64,000 nt of DNA from Aquanectria penicillioides (Eukaryota > Ascomycota > Sordariomycetes > Hypocreales > Nectriaceae): NCBI GenBank assembly GCA_003415625.1, contig PYIU01000001.1, forward strand, positions 5,830,210-5,894,209, in the 5' to 3' direction. The first letter of the stretch is position 1. Each line of letters opens with the position of its first letter. The notes below the pieces were generated by a model. It was not told where the DNA came from and did not search any database. It saw nothing but the letters and a program-made list of their open reading frames with translations. Made by a program: the position numbers and the translations under genes. Positions 48,515 to 58,902 of this stretch are shown in pieces.

Positions 48515-51069
48515 CGTTGACAGTGGTGGAATTGGAAGAATGACGAGATGGTGGAAGAGGAGGGGATGGCGAGATGGCGGGATTGCGATCCCTCAAGAAG
48601 GCACGGATGGACTGGCCACGGTTGCGGTCGACAAGGCGGCGTAGGTCGGTCGGTGGTGGGACAGAGGTTGGTAGGTGAGTTCTGCGGACGACAGCGAGTC
48701 GTAATAATTATCGTATTGCTTCGCAAGCCGGCGGGTCCGAGCCGGGGGAAGCTTGAGAGGTGCTTGAGAGGTGCTTGAGAGCTGGCAAGCTTGGGATCCA
48801 GGTCCAAGGTTGACGTCGCCGGCCTGGTGCAAGCAAGCTGATTGCGACTGTTCGGTACCGAGTTTGGCTTGATATGCTATGCTTGGCCTGCAAGTTATAT
48901 TCGGGTGCCGCGAGGTATAATTAGCCTGCTTGGTTGGCTTGCCGGAGTGCTACAGGAATCCTGTGCCAGTCCTGAGGGTGTTACAGAAAGTAAGAGGTTG
49001 GATTGATTCGTTTCAAGGAGAGAATTGCGAACGAAGGAGCACGATGGCTTTCAACCCCAGCGCATTCACAGCGTCGTAACTCGCAACCCACTCAAAACCC
49101 GAGTGCGAATCCCCTGCCTGTCCTTGGTCCTAGTCCAGTCCCGCTAGGCGTCGACCGGAGTGGGGGGCGCCAATGGGAGCGACGTCGACGATCCTGGTTG
49201 AAGCCGTTGCGAGTCCGGTCGCGACGCTCAGTGCCTTCGGGTTGCTGATACAGGGCGTCCTCGTACAGGACCTGCTGGTTGTGCGAATACGCGGACCCAG
49301 GCCTGCGTCGGGGTTGAGGTCGGGGTCTGGGTCGGGGTCTGGGTCGGGGTCCGCTGTTGCTGCGATGTGCTACGCTGTACTATGTCGCGCTGATTCAGGT
49401 GAAATGTTTCTTGGGGTGTTTGAATCAAGACCAGGGTGCCAGTCGATGAGTAGATGCCATCAAAAGGAGCTATGTATGGGGTGTTTCTAGAGAGGGGCTT
49501 GGGGGACTTGTTATAAAAGGACAAGGTACGGTACAGTAGCCCGTCGCGGCTAAGACGGGCATTTAGTCAAGTTATTGGGGCTAAAGTGAATGATGACGGT
49601 CACGATGCTGACGTCCCGATTAGGGAAGACTCGGGCTTTTTTTTTTTTTTTTTTTATCTCGCGGGACGAATGCCCCTTTCTTTGTCCAGGACGGACCAGG
49701 CTTCAGCGTTGTGATGCGAGGCCGCGCGATGGAATCGCCCCTTCTCCAACTGCCGTGTGTCCTAGTTCTATCACACACGGCATGGCATGGCATGGGTCTG
49801 ACCCAAGAACCGGCGTCCTGGTTGGGGCGTCTTGGCCCAAGTCGATCTTGTCATTGTTTCGAACGGGGTGAAATCGACTGGATGGCAACGACCCATTCCA
49901 CTCGTCCCGCTGCGGCTCGTGTCAATCAACAAGCGGCCTGACCCGCTGCCCGTCCAACCACCAGTAACGAACCCGGGCTGACTTGTTCGCCCTTCTCATC
50001 ATACATGGCCACTATCAAAAGCCACACGAGAAGATTTAGCACCGGGCCTTGGTACGTAGTGTATCCAAGGGGTGAACAAGCCCGCAGGCAACGCCAGATT
50101 GCCGCGATAAACCAAATTTAGAAGAAGAAACGGAAATCAGCCAACTGGCCTTATGCCCTTATCAGCACGCTGGCAGAGCAGGGTTCAGCCGACAGAACGC
50201 CACAAATTCGCTGACGAACAGGGCCATGTCTTCGTCTAAACACTAATAATTAAGACCAAGTGCCCATACATATCTGAGCAACTAGTAAGCTGGAGGACTT
50301 CTCCTGTCCTCCAGTCCCTGTCAGTCGCCTCCTATGTCAAGGGGCGACATGGTAATGTGATCATTTTCCATCCTCACCAAGACATCTGCACGCTGAGGTA
50401 TCTAGGGTATCTATGTAGGGAGACCTTGAGAGACAGTCACGGGGAACCCAAAGCATTTGCCGCGTTCGGCGCTACAGGGACCTTGGCGTCCGGATGCCAT
50501 CATCTGCCAGAAACTGATGAGTCTCCCCGTTTTTGACATCACTCACTTCCCGCTCCCCCACAGCGCTCCGCTCCCGCAATGCAAACCCCGCCAAGCTATG
50601 CGTTACTAAAGTATTGGGTCTGTTCTGTACTGGCTGTCGTTTTGGGACAGTGTCTTTCCAATCGGAATGGCGGCATCCTGTGACCGGATGCGTCGACTTT
50701 ACAAGGAACCTATGTGACCAAGAAAATGATGCACGCGACTAATGATTGAACATGCTGAAACCATGCAACAGAGCCGCTCTCATCATCCACATGTGGTGGA
50801 TTGCTTGTGCAACAACGGCAAAGAGAATCATTGCTCGTTTGCTTTCACTTGCATCAACCCCACTGGAACCTCTTTACAGCGTAAACCCAGTTAAGACACC
50901 TTGCTGTACACCATTAAACTTGCCGTTATCTGCGGGCCCAGTGCAACTCCCCACACTCCTCCCAACCCCAACCAGTCCATCACCAACCAGACTTGACATC
51001 GTCACCGACGATTTCACGGACACACGCTCTTACGCTCTATAGCGATCTTCGATCCCCCCGCATGGCACC
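48515..51069. other. Spacer between divergent Lam-like and coiled-coil genes
   Basis: Divergent promoter region of about 2.5 kb. Visible items: direct repeat GAGGTGCTTGA at about 48757-48779, a period-12 GGGTCGGGGTCT repeat (49309-49352), T19 at 49637-49655 and GCATG pentamers at 49780-49795. No supported gene. Confidence 0.45.
49309..49352. repeat. Period-12 tandem repeat (GGGTCGGGGTCT)
   Basis: Three to four imperfect twelve-base units in tandem, read directly from the sequence. Confidence 0.75.
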
Positions 51070-52617
51070 ATGGATTCGTCTCCGCTAGTAAAGGCTCACG
51101 ACCACGCGCGAGCCGCCGCCGTCGCAACCCGCCATGCTTCCGACACCGTAGTTGCAATCAACGAGCACACCCAAGCCGCCGGCGAGTTCGCCAGCGCTGC
51201 CAGGTCCACCTCCAGCGTCGAAGCCCTCCGCACCCTGAAGCTCCTTGAGGAGCATCACCGAAAGCTCGCCGAAATTCTCAAGCTTCCTGCCGAACCTACA
51301 TCTCAATCTAGCGATGCCGACCAGACCGAGAAGCTGTCAGAGAAGGATCAGGCGACCGCTCAGGATGCCAATACAAAGAGGGACTCTACGGCGGACTTGA
51401 CCGTATCCAAGACTGCACAGAAGACAGGCCCTCCTACGCAGCGCCGATATGCCTCTCGCGAAATGTCATCATCCATCGCGAGCAACTTGGCCACCGCAAG
51501 AGGCATTCGATCCAAGTATAGAGGTCAACCACTTGCACCCAGCGTCTCCAATGACCAAGCGCCCGGTAACGTCGATAACCTCTCCCGGCAACATGGGACA
51601 AAGGCCAAAATGCAGAATATAATCGACCATCAGCCTGGAAAACCAACCTGGGTCCCTCCTGTTCCAGCTCCGCAACGATCCGATAGCCATGGCAAGAATA
51701 CTGCTTCCCCAAGGCCCGATACCGCCTCTGCACCGACCGATGATGGAGGATATACTCGGTTTTACAACACTTTCGGTAGCCTGATCAACAAGATTTCGGC
51801 CCCCTTGGCATTCGCCGGACTGCCACTGATCCAGGAGGAGTCGACCTTGTCGGAACAGCCTGAGTCCCCCGAGACTTCTCCTACCAAGCGCAGCCATCTC
51901 AAGGCCTCACCATCCAAGATTCTGGAACCCGATCTGTCCAAGATCTACTCGAAGGCAACCATGCAAGCGCTAGCCAGAGAAGGGCATGCTCCAAATGATT
52001 CGTTCTATGTGGTGCCGACGTCAGGCCACACCATGTCGTATGCCAACATTCTAACATTTGCTGAAAAGGAGAAGAGGCGACTAGAGGCTTCATCTCACGG
52101 CGAAATTATGAACGGGCCCGACGATGATGACGATGATTTTGTTGATGCCCGCGAGGCGCCTGCTCCTCTCTCGCCCGGGGCAAAGCGTCGCATTGGCCGC
52201 TCCCGCACCGACAAGGACCTCAACAATACCATCGAAGAACTGTATACGGAAAACAAGTCCCTCAAGGATATGCTCGACAAACTCACCAAGCGCCTTCATG
52301 CTTTCGAAGCGAGTGCTCAAACGTCTGCCATGGCCCTTGCCGAGAGTTACCGCCTGATGCGTCCAGGGTCCCCCACTGCGGTAAGCAAGACAAGTGATGA
52401 CGCCATTCGCAAGAAGAATCAGGAGATGGAGGAGCAGCTTGCAGCTGCAGTGAAGCAAATGGAGCGACTCGAAAAAGACAACAGAAAGATGCAGAAAACG
52501 CTGGAAAAGTATCGTGAGAAGTGGGAGCTGTTGAAAGCCGGAGCAAAGGCGCGGAGGGAGGCGCAGGGAGCTGGTGAGAGCGTGGAGGATGCCGGTGCCG
52601 CTTCTGGGCAAGGTTGA
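51070..52617 (+). CDS. Coiled-coil protein with MIT-like N-terminus, possibly Atg38/NRBF2-related
   Basis: 515 residues, single exon. The N-terminus (about 5-75) forms an Ala-rich helical hairpin (HARAAAVATRHASDTVVAIN..., LRTLKLLEEHHRKLAEIL), the pattern of a MIT-like domain. The middle is disordered with a conserved-looking patch YTRFYNTFGSLINKISAPLA at about 230-250. The C-terminal quarter is coiled coil (LYTENKSLKDMLDKLTKRL; MEEQLAAAVKQMERLEKDNR). MIT plus C-terminal coiled coil is the plan of Atg38/NRBF2, the autophagy subunit of PI3-kinase complex I, but I could not confirm this from motifs. The ATG at 51070 follows a pyrimidine-rich leader. It converges on the JmjC gene, with 226 bases between the stops. 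Confidence 0.8.
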   Translation: MDSSPLVKAHDHARAAAVATRHASDTVVAINEHTQAAGEFASAARSTSSVEALRTLKLLEEHHRKLAEILKLPAEPTSQSSDADQTEKLSEKDQATAQDANTKRDSTADLTVSKTAQKTGPPTQRRYASREMSSSIASNLATARGIRSKYRGQPLAPSVSNDQAPGNVDNLSRQHGTKAKMQNIIDHQPGKPTWVPPVPAPQRSDSHGKNTASPRPDTASAPTDDGGYTRFYNTFGSLINKISAPLAFAGLPLIQEESTLSEQPESPETSPTKRSHLKASPSKILEPDLSKIYSKATMQALAREGHAPNDSFYVVPTSGHTMSYANILTFAEKEKRRLEASSHGEIMNGPDDDDDDFVDAREAPAPLSPGAKRRIGRSRTDKDLNNTIEELYTENKSLKDMLDKLTKRLHAFEASAQTSAMALAESYRLMRPGSPTAVSKTSDDAIRKKNQEMEEQLAAAVKQMERLEKDNRKMQKTLEKYREKWELLKAGAKARREAQGAGESVEDAGAASGQG

Positions 52618-52843
52618 GTTTCTATTGCTTGTTCAATCTCACTCGTTATTTAGTTTGGAAACACCTGCTGGTTACAAAAGAGTCATTCATTATTTTTCAT
52701 AACCACCTCGGAAGCGAGGATGGGAAATTGCTGTTGTCTCATGCGCCTTCACATCTTATAACCCATAACAATGGCCGAAGAGCCCATGGTTTCAAGAGCC
52801 CTTGACGCAACCACTATCCCATTTCAACAATACGCCGGTTGGC

Positions 52844-54391
52844 TCAGTTCCACCAAAAGCTCACGCTGAAGCTCACGCTCAAGCTCCGAACGTAATGCCA
52901 CCACCCTATCGGAATCACAAGCGTGTCTCCCGGCTCCAAGATGCACTCGCGATACTCCACACCCTCAAGCTCTTCCCTCATCCTCTCCACGTCCTCCTCA
53001 CTCACACCATCCGGCAGGGGGTCCCAACCCTCCAGCACGCCCACGTCGAGCGCGCTCGTATTGCTCATGTCGACGCCATGCTCGGGGCTGCGCGGCTGCA
53101 TGTATCGCGTGGCGCTTGGTGGGTAGAGCCGCAGGTACTTTGCCCCGACGGCCTGGCACAGCAAGTTGTGGTAGCCGTCTGTGTGCAGAGGCGTGATAGT
53201 GCGTGCTGGGCCGAACCAGGCGTTCAGTTGGGGCACGTCGACGGGCGGCTGGTCGTGAGACGGCGACAGCGGGTGGCCTGGGACGTCGACCCAGCAGAAG
53301 TCCGGGACGCGGATGTCGTTGCGCAGGGAGGGGATCTGCTGGAATAGGTTGTGCTGGGCGAGATAGCCGGTTCTAGGAGGCGAGTCGCTTGTCGACGGTG
53401 ACGTTTCCTCGGGGACGTCAACGTAGCGGGCGAGGAATTCGCGGAACCGTATCAGCTCCTGACCCCATCCCTCATCGACGTAGCTTCTGCCAATCTCAAC
53501 GGGCACCAACCGTCTTCCCCCAAACGTCTTCGACCGTAGATATTCCGGGCTCTTCCATGGACAGTCTGTTAAAGCAGGCCAGTCCGCGGTGAGGTCTGTG
53601 AAGACTATCGGCCACGGCGCGCCTCCGTTGCTGCTCATGTAGTCTTCAAACTGCTCGATGGTCCATCCCGAATATCTTGGACACGCCCACTTTGATGAGA
53701 GAGAGGGTCTTCCAAATGGTTCCCCGGCTGAAAAGCTGCGGTCGAACGCCGATTCCTTTCGGGGACGCTTCGACGGCCGTTCATCTCCATTGTCGTCTGT
53801 CGTGGTCCATATGTCCTCGAGCATCTGCAACGTCTTTTCCAACCATTGCTGTCGACCACCGCCTCCTGCCGTGATCAAAGCCCTATCTAGCTTCTCGACA
53901 ACTGTGTCGAGGATATCCTCTGGCAAAGTCTCGGCTGCGAGGAGTGGCCGCAGGAGGAGGCGGAGGGTTTCGAGGATGAGCGTGTCAGTGTATATCTCAC
54001 GCCAAACGGCCGGGAGGCGATCATAACGGTACGCGTAGAACTTTGAGGTTGAAATGGACTTTAAGTCCGCGATTCTCTTGTTGAAAAGCTCTTCATTCAC
54101 CCCGTGGACCTCATCCGGGTTGGCGGCGAGAGCTTCGTGAAGTTTGATTACAACCCGAGCTTGGCGAGCAAGCAACTCCGCCATGGCCACCACGTCGGGA
54201 TCTCGCGCATCGTGTCCCTCCTGTGAAATGCCAGCACAGCTATGTGAAGCCTCTACGTCATCTCCTCCCTTGGGCCCTCGCGTAGGTATCCTTTTCGGTG
54301 TATTCCCCTGGTGGTGATATTCAGGCCTGGCCGCCGCATGAGCTACCTCCAGATATCTGGCGAGCAATTGCCCATGCGCTGCGGAACCCAT
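52844..54391 (-). CDS. JmjC (cupin-8) domain 2-oxoglutarate dioxygenase, KDM8/JMJD5-like
   Basis: Fe(II)/2-oxoglutarate oxygenase, either hydroxylase or demethylase. 515 residues from MGSAAHGQ at 54391. The N-terminal half is helical. The catalytic part begins near WTIEQFEDYM (about 265) and contains WPIVFTDLTADWPAL, GRRLVPVEIG, HTDGYHN with the Fe ligands H402 and D404, and the distal ligand H in PIGWWHYVRSLS near residue 500. It ends VSFSVSFWWN, typical of the last JmjC strands. All three metal ligands are intact. A longer frame starts at 54430 and adds MGASKKKTKKKKP, encoded largely by two A runs; run length is unreliable here, so the shorter start is preferred. The protein substrate cannot be told. 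Confidence 0.88.
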   Translation of the reverse strand: MGSAAHGQLLARYLEVAHAAARPEYHHQGNTPKRIPTRGPKGGDDVEASHSCAGISQEGHDARDPDVVAMAELLARQARVVIKLHEALAANPDEVHGVNEELFNKRIADLKSISTSKFYAYRYDRLPAVWREIYTDTLILETLRLLLRPLLAAETLPEDILDTVVEKLDRALITAGGGGRQQWLEKTLQMLEDIWTTTDDNGDERPSKRPRKESAFDRSFSAGEPFGRPSLSSKWACPRYSGWTIEQFEDYMSSNGGAPWPIVFTDLTADWPALTDCPWKSPEYLRSKTFGGRRLVPVEIGRSYVDEGWGQELIRFREFLARYVDVPEETSPSTSDSPPRTGYLAQHNLFQQIPSLRNDIRVPDFCWVDVPGHPLSPSHDQPPVDVPQLNAWFGPARTITPLHTDGYHNLLCQAVGAKYLRLYPPSATRYMQPRSPEHGVDMSNTSALDVGVLEGWDPLPDGVSEEDVERMREELEGVEYRECILEPGDTLVIPIGWWHYVRSLSVSFSVSFWWN

Positions 54392-54942
54392 GGGTTTTTT
54401 TTTTTTCGTTTTTTTTTTTGATGCGCCCACCTTGCTAGTAGGCCTCGAGTTTATGCACTGAATGATTGCTGACGCATTAGATTATGCGACGCACGTTTTT
54501 GTAAGGATATAGTAGCATCGTCCGATATTCTTACGCAGGGTTGTTTTTGTTGAATTTGACGTTGGGCAGATTGAAGATCCATCGAGAAGCCAGGGCCACT
54601 ACTGGTTTTAGGCAGTTGTGAGGCCACCACCATACGATGTTTCCACCTTGGGATATGCGCTCCTGCTGTATACTACATTCAAAGTGTCAAGTTTGATATT
54701 GCACATTCCGATTGAATCGAGCCAGTAATACCCAGCCGTTCATTGTCAAAAACACCAGCAGGTGATACTTGAACACAGTTGCTGGAAAATGGGTGCTGAA
54801 AACAGCAAAAACATGAGCAACTACCCTACACCATAGCGCCGGGAACTCATGAAGCGATGCCCTCCCATCACATCACAGAATGGCCAAGAGAAGCAAGAAT
54901 GTTCAAATCGCTTTGGGTGGATTTTTACATCTTACACATGCT
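54392..54942. other. Spacer between JmjC and Mdv1 genes
   Basis: Promoter side of the JmjC gene and 3' side of the Mdv1 gene. Contains two T runs (54396-54405 and 54410-54419). No other feature seen. Confidence 0.45.
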
Positions 54943-57104
54943 CTAACTTGTCCATACACCGACTATGCCGTCCCGCCTGCCCTCAACTAGATATCCATCT
55001 CTTACACGTACACGCTCCACAATGGACGGAGTCTTACCCTCTTCGGCCGCGGCGATGCCAGCGCCGCAATCCCATTGTCGTCCTTCCACTTTATCATACA
55101 CTTTCACCACGTCCTCACCTGCTGCGCTCACAATTCGTCGTGTATCAAACATCATGCTTGTAACAGGGTTGTCGTACGCATAAGCGTCGTAGATGGATCC
55201 TGTTCGTAGATCCCAGATCTAAAATCAAGTTAGCCCAAGGCCTCTCCTTTCCAAGTAGACAGCACCTACTCTAATGCTTCTGTCGGCGCTTCCGGTAACT
55301 AGGTGGACGTCATCAAACTGCAAGCATGTCACAGCGTCCGTGTGGCCGACTAGACTACGATGGACCTGTCCACTTCGGAGATCCCACAAGCGGACCATTC
55401 CGTCGGCCGTACCACAAGCGAGGGCAGTCTCAAATACCTGCAAGGCACCCACAAAATCTGCTGAGCTTGACTGAGATCGACCGGTTGGTCTCCATGTGCT
55501 CTCAGTGTTCCCTAGTGTTGCTGCTGCGGCCCACATCACGTCCAAGGTTTGCACGCACCGCCCTTTCTCCAGGTCCCAATGGCGGATGGTTTTGTCCGAG
55601 GAACCGGATACCAAGACGTCACCGCGGAAGTGAAGCGCTGTGATTTCATCCACATGGGACTCGAGCGTGTACAATGGGCAGTCAGACATGCTGCCCTCCG
55701 GGGGTTCAATGTGGTCGTCGGTACCAAACGCAATAGCGTCCTCATCCTCGTCCTTCCCAAGACCACCGTGAGGGTCGTATTGTGCCTTGCTGAGATCCCA
55801 GAGCCTAATCGTGGCATCTGCGGAACCCGTGGCCAGGATGTTGTCCTCGACCTGCAACGTACGAACTGACGCTGTGTGACCCTCAAGGAAGCCCATGCAA
55901 TTGCCTGCGTTCAGATCCCAGACCTTGACAGTGTCGTCGAGCGCGGCCGTGACCATGGTGCCAAAGGGAGCATCGAAGTCCATCGCGGTAATGGTGTCGC
56001 TGTGAGCGCGGATTTCGCGAATACTGGTTCCGGGCTCGAAGTGCTCGTGGAGGATCGGCATGGATTTCTTGCGGAGCACTTTCTTGGTTTTCCGTGTAGG
56101 GGTGCTGTTGGTCGAGTTGGGTAGCTTCTGGTAGACGGACTGTGACATGAATTCGGCGTCGTGGTCATCGGCATCGCCGACTAGGTCCTGTTCATCCTTT
56201 GTGCGAGTGTTTCGTGCGATTTCCTCGGCCTCATCTACCAAGACTTGTGCCTCTTCCACCCGCGCCTCAATGTCGACAACTGCTGAAGTTAGCTTTGGGG
56301 GGTCCTGTATTTATCGCCACCGACACACGTACTGTCATGCTCGAGGATTGCTTCATCCTGCTCCAACCCAGCTAGCCTGTCCAGAATTATTCTCCGCATG
56401 CCGTGCAAGTTGGCAATCTTGTTATCGATTTCTCGGATCTCGTAACTGGCCATGCTTTTTCGGGTACCTAATAAACCAAATTCATGCATCATTGCGGCTC
56501 TCTCCTTTTTCAACTGGGTAAGTCGCTTGGGGCTTCCTGCCTCGGCTTCGGAGTCCTCAAGCATCTTGCGCCCGCGTGACACCCGACGACGAAATTTCTT
56601 GCCCTCTTCAGTCAGCTCAGGAAAGCTTGCCTGAAAACCCTGGAAAAGGGAGTATGCGTTCTCGTGATCGGGGATATTGGCAAGTAGCTCATCGGGAAGA
56701 TAGGTCAAGGCACGATGGCGTATTTCGTGAGAGGAGAGCTTGGAGCGCATAATGTCTGTCGGGTGGTTCTGGCCATTGCAAACATGCTTCGCTGGACGGT
56801 GGGTCGCTTCATCTGCTTGTGAACCTCGGCCATTGCGGTCTGATAGTGAATGGCGGCGGCGTCGGCATTGGGACCCATCAGATGGCTGGCCGTGGTGGTA
56901 ACTTTGCGACCAAAGGCCTCGATCCCGCGGGTCTGCTTCCGATCAGCGCTATTCGCTTTGCGTGGTCACGAGGCGGCAATGGATGAAGGGGTGAGGACGG
57001 CGGATGGTTGACCAGCCGGGAGAGCGACATACCGAGACGATGGACTGGTCGTCGTCGCCGCCCATGTCATCGGGGAAGTCATAATTGTTCTCTGCGTCAG
57101 CCAT
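54943..57104 (-). CDS. mdv1: Mitochondrial division protein 1 (Mdv1/Caf4 WD40 adaptor)
   Basis: Adaptor that links membrane-bound Fis1 to the dynamin Dnm1 in mitochondrial fission. Exons: 57104-57033, 56932-56333, 56282-55270, 55218-54943. Order: short acidic leader; conserved [17 protein letters not shown] (about residues 28-45); N-terminal extension; coiled coil (about 150-260); then seven WD40-type repeats (about 310-650), for example [32 protein letters not shown] and [16 protein letters not shown]. One base is missing in the C run near 56765-56770 (reads ACCACCCGACAG). Adding one C restores the frame into [12 protein letters not shown] and makes the total 1962 nt, 653 residues. Exon 3's acceptor may be either of two adjacent AGs. 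Length and architecture match fungal Mdv1. Confidence 0.93.
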
Positions 57105-57936
57105 GGCCAGGGCGACAGCAGGGTCGCAGAGCCAGAGGGTTTAGGAGCGGAGGGCGGAGCGTTGGGGGAGCGAGGACGGGGAGTGTTTGAAAGAGAGGTC
57201 AAAATATTTGGATGTGGATGATCGCGAGGAGATTGCCATGACGCGCACCGGGATTACCTTGGCTGTTTGGCTCTTGCCCTGGCGGCGGCTTGCTGGGGCC
57301 CTGCTGGGCCTACCTCTCTACCTACCTACCTAGGTACCAAGGTTAGGTTAGGTAGGTTAGGGAGGTAGGTAGGCACTGGGCCGAGGCGCTAATGTGGCCT
57401 GGCACGCCTGGCCACGATAGACCTAAGGCGCCGGGTGGATTTGGTGCATGCGCCCCTGTAATTGGTTCCCGAAAGGAATGACCGGCAGCCTGTCCTTTGC
57501 CGACTGCTTGTCATCCAGCGCTGGAAATCAGCGGGAAAACAGTGGCTGCCTGCCCCCAACAAGCCTGGAGCGGACCCGTCGCAGCCCTTGCAAAGACCCA
57601 CTAACAGTCTCCGACGTAGGCTCAAACAAGGCTACCCCTCGTCCCCCTCCGCACTCCTTTGACTTTTTTTTTTGTGTGAGCACGGGCTAAAATGCGCCCT
57701 CCACTGCCGGCTGGTGCCCACCCGCATTGCGCATTGAGCATTGAGCCAGCTCCCGAATGCGCTCGACCAGATTCATTATCCGCTCCGTCATCAACAGCTC
57801 AGCCCGCCCCAAATCCTTTGCTCGCGCCTCGCTATCTCCTCCCCTTGGATTCCCAAGAGTCTCTCGAGCTCCGCAGACGACTCTAGCTGCCACAGCCCAA
57901 CGCTCTCGCCCCCCAATTGCTGCTGCGAATATCGGC
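57105..57936. promoter_or_regulatory. Divergent promoter region between Mdv1 and chorismate mutase
   Basis: 830-base head-to-head intergenic region. It contains an inverted CCTA/TAGG repeat block (57308-57374) and a T9 run near 57665-57673. An open frame in phase with chorismate mutase runs from an ATG at 57757 through the annotated start. Confidence 0.5.
57308..57374. repeat. Inverted repeat of CCTA and TAGG units
   Basis: Left arm is CCTAC/CTACCTACC units, the centre is TAGGTACCAAGG, and the right arm is GGTTAGGTTAGGTAGG and GGTAGGTAGG. The arms are largely complementary, so the block can fold into an imperfect hairpin. Confidence 0.8.
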
Positions 57937-58896
57937 ATGGATTCCGTCATCGACATGGCCGATCCCGCTTCCGCTCTGGATCTCGCCCGGATCCGCTTCC
58001 AGCTCATGTATGTTCGGCCGCCAGCCCCGGATCCTAAAACCTTAGTTGCTAACAAGGACAGCCGTCTGGAGGATACCATCACCTTCCATCTCATTGAGCG
58101 CGTGCAGTTTGCTTTGAACCATGTAAGTTGGCCACGGCCATGCGCTCATGCGCCCCCCTGGCAGCCTGCAGGAGCTTCATCCTTGGATGTGTCAGTGCCC
58201 AACTGACCGTCGGCCTTCGACCACCAGAAAATCTACGTCCCTGGCGAACTGGACCTCCCCGAGGACAACCTAAGCTTTCTGGACTGGTACTTTCGCGAGC
58301 AGGAGAAGCTGCAGTCTCTGATCCGCCGCTTCGAGTCTCCCGACGAGTACCCCTTCTTCCCAGATGCTCTCCAAAAGCCCATCCTCAACCCCCTCAACTA
58401 TCCCCAGATTCTCTACCCCAATAGTGTCAACGTCAACGACAAAATTAAGAAGTTTTACATTGAGAAGTTCCTCCCTGCCGTGGCTCCCGACTTTGGGCGC
58501 GAGGAGCGTGGCGAATCCCAGGAAAACTACGGCTCGACTGCGACTTGCGACATCGCCTGCTTGCAGGCCCTTTCGCGGAGAATCCACTTTGGCAAGTTTG
58601 TCGCCGAGTCCAAGTTCCGTTCGGACGAGGAAAAGTACACCCGTCTTATCAAGGCTGAGGACCGCGAGGGTATTGCCGAGTCTATTACCAACTCCGCGGT
58701 GGAGCAGACCATTCTTGAGCGTCTCCGCCTCAAGGCCCTGACTTACGGCAAGGACCCCTCCATCCCCAACGGAACTGAGGGTCACGTCAAGATTAATGTC
58801 GATGCTGTGGTGTCCATGTATAAGGACTTTGTTATTCCCTTGACCAAAGAGGTGGAGGTGGAGTACTTGATGCAGCGGCTGGAGCCCGCCCCTTGA
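57937..58896 (+). CDS. aro7: Chorismate mutase (eukaryotic AroQ type)
   Basis: Converts chorismate to prephenate, the branch to phenylalanine and tyrosine. Exons: 57937-58007, 58062-58122, 58228-58896, giving 266 residues (yeast Aro7 is 256). Introns 58008-58061 (branch GCTAAC) and 58123-58227. Conserved family stretches: [74 protein letters not shown] (catalytic Arg and Lys), [14 protein letters not shown] and the C-terminal [16 protein letters not shown]. Fungal enzymes are typically activated by tryptophan and inhibited by tyrosine. An in-frame upstream ATG at 57757 would add 60 residues rich in Arg and Ser and free of acidic residues. Its stop lies 6 nt from the stop of the opposite gene. 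Confidence 0.96.
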
Positions 58897-58902
58897 TGTC
58901 AT

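Noticed and set aside
57335..57362. TTAGG units resembling telomere repeats
   Set aside because: Units are TTAGG and TAGG in short mixed order within an inverted repeat, not tandem TTAGGG; nothing else suggests a chromosome end.
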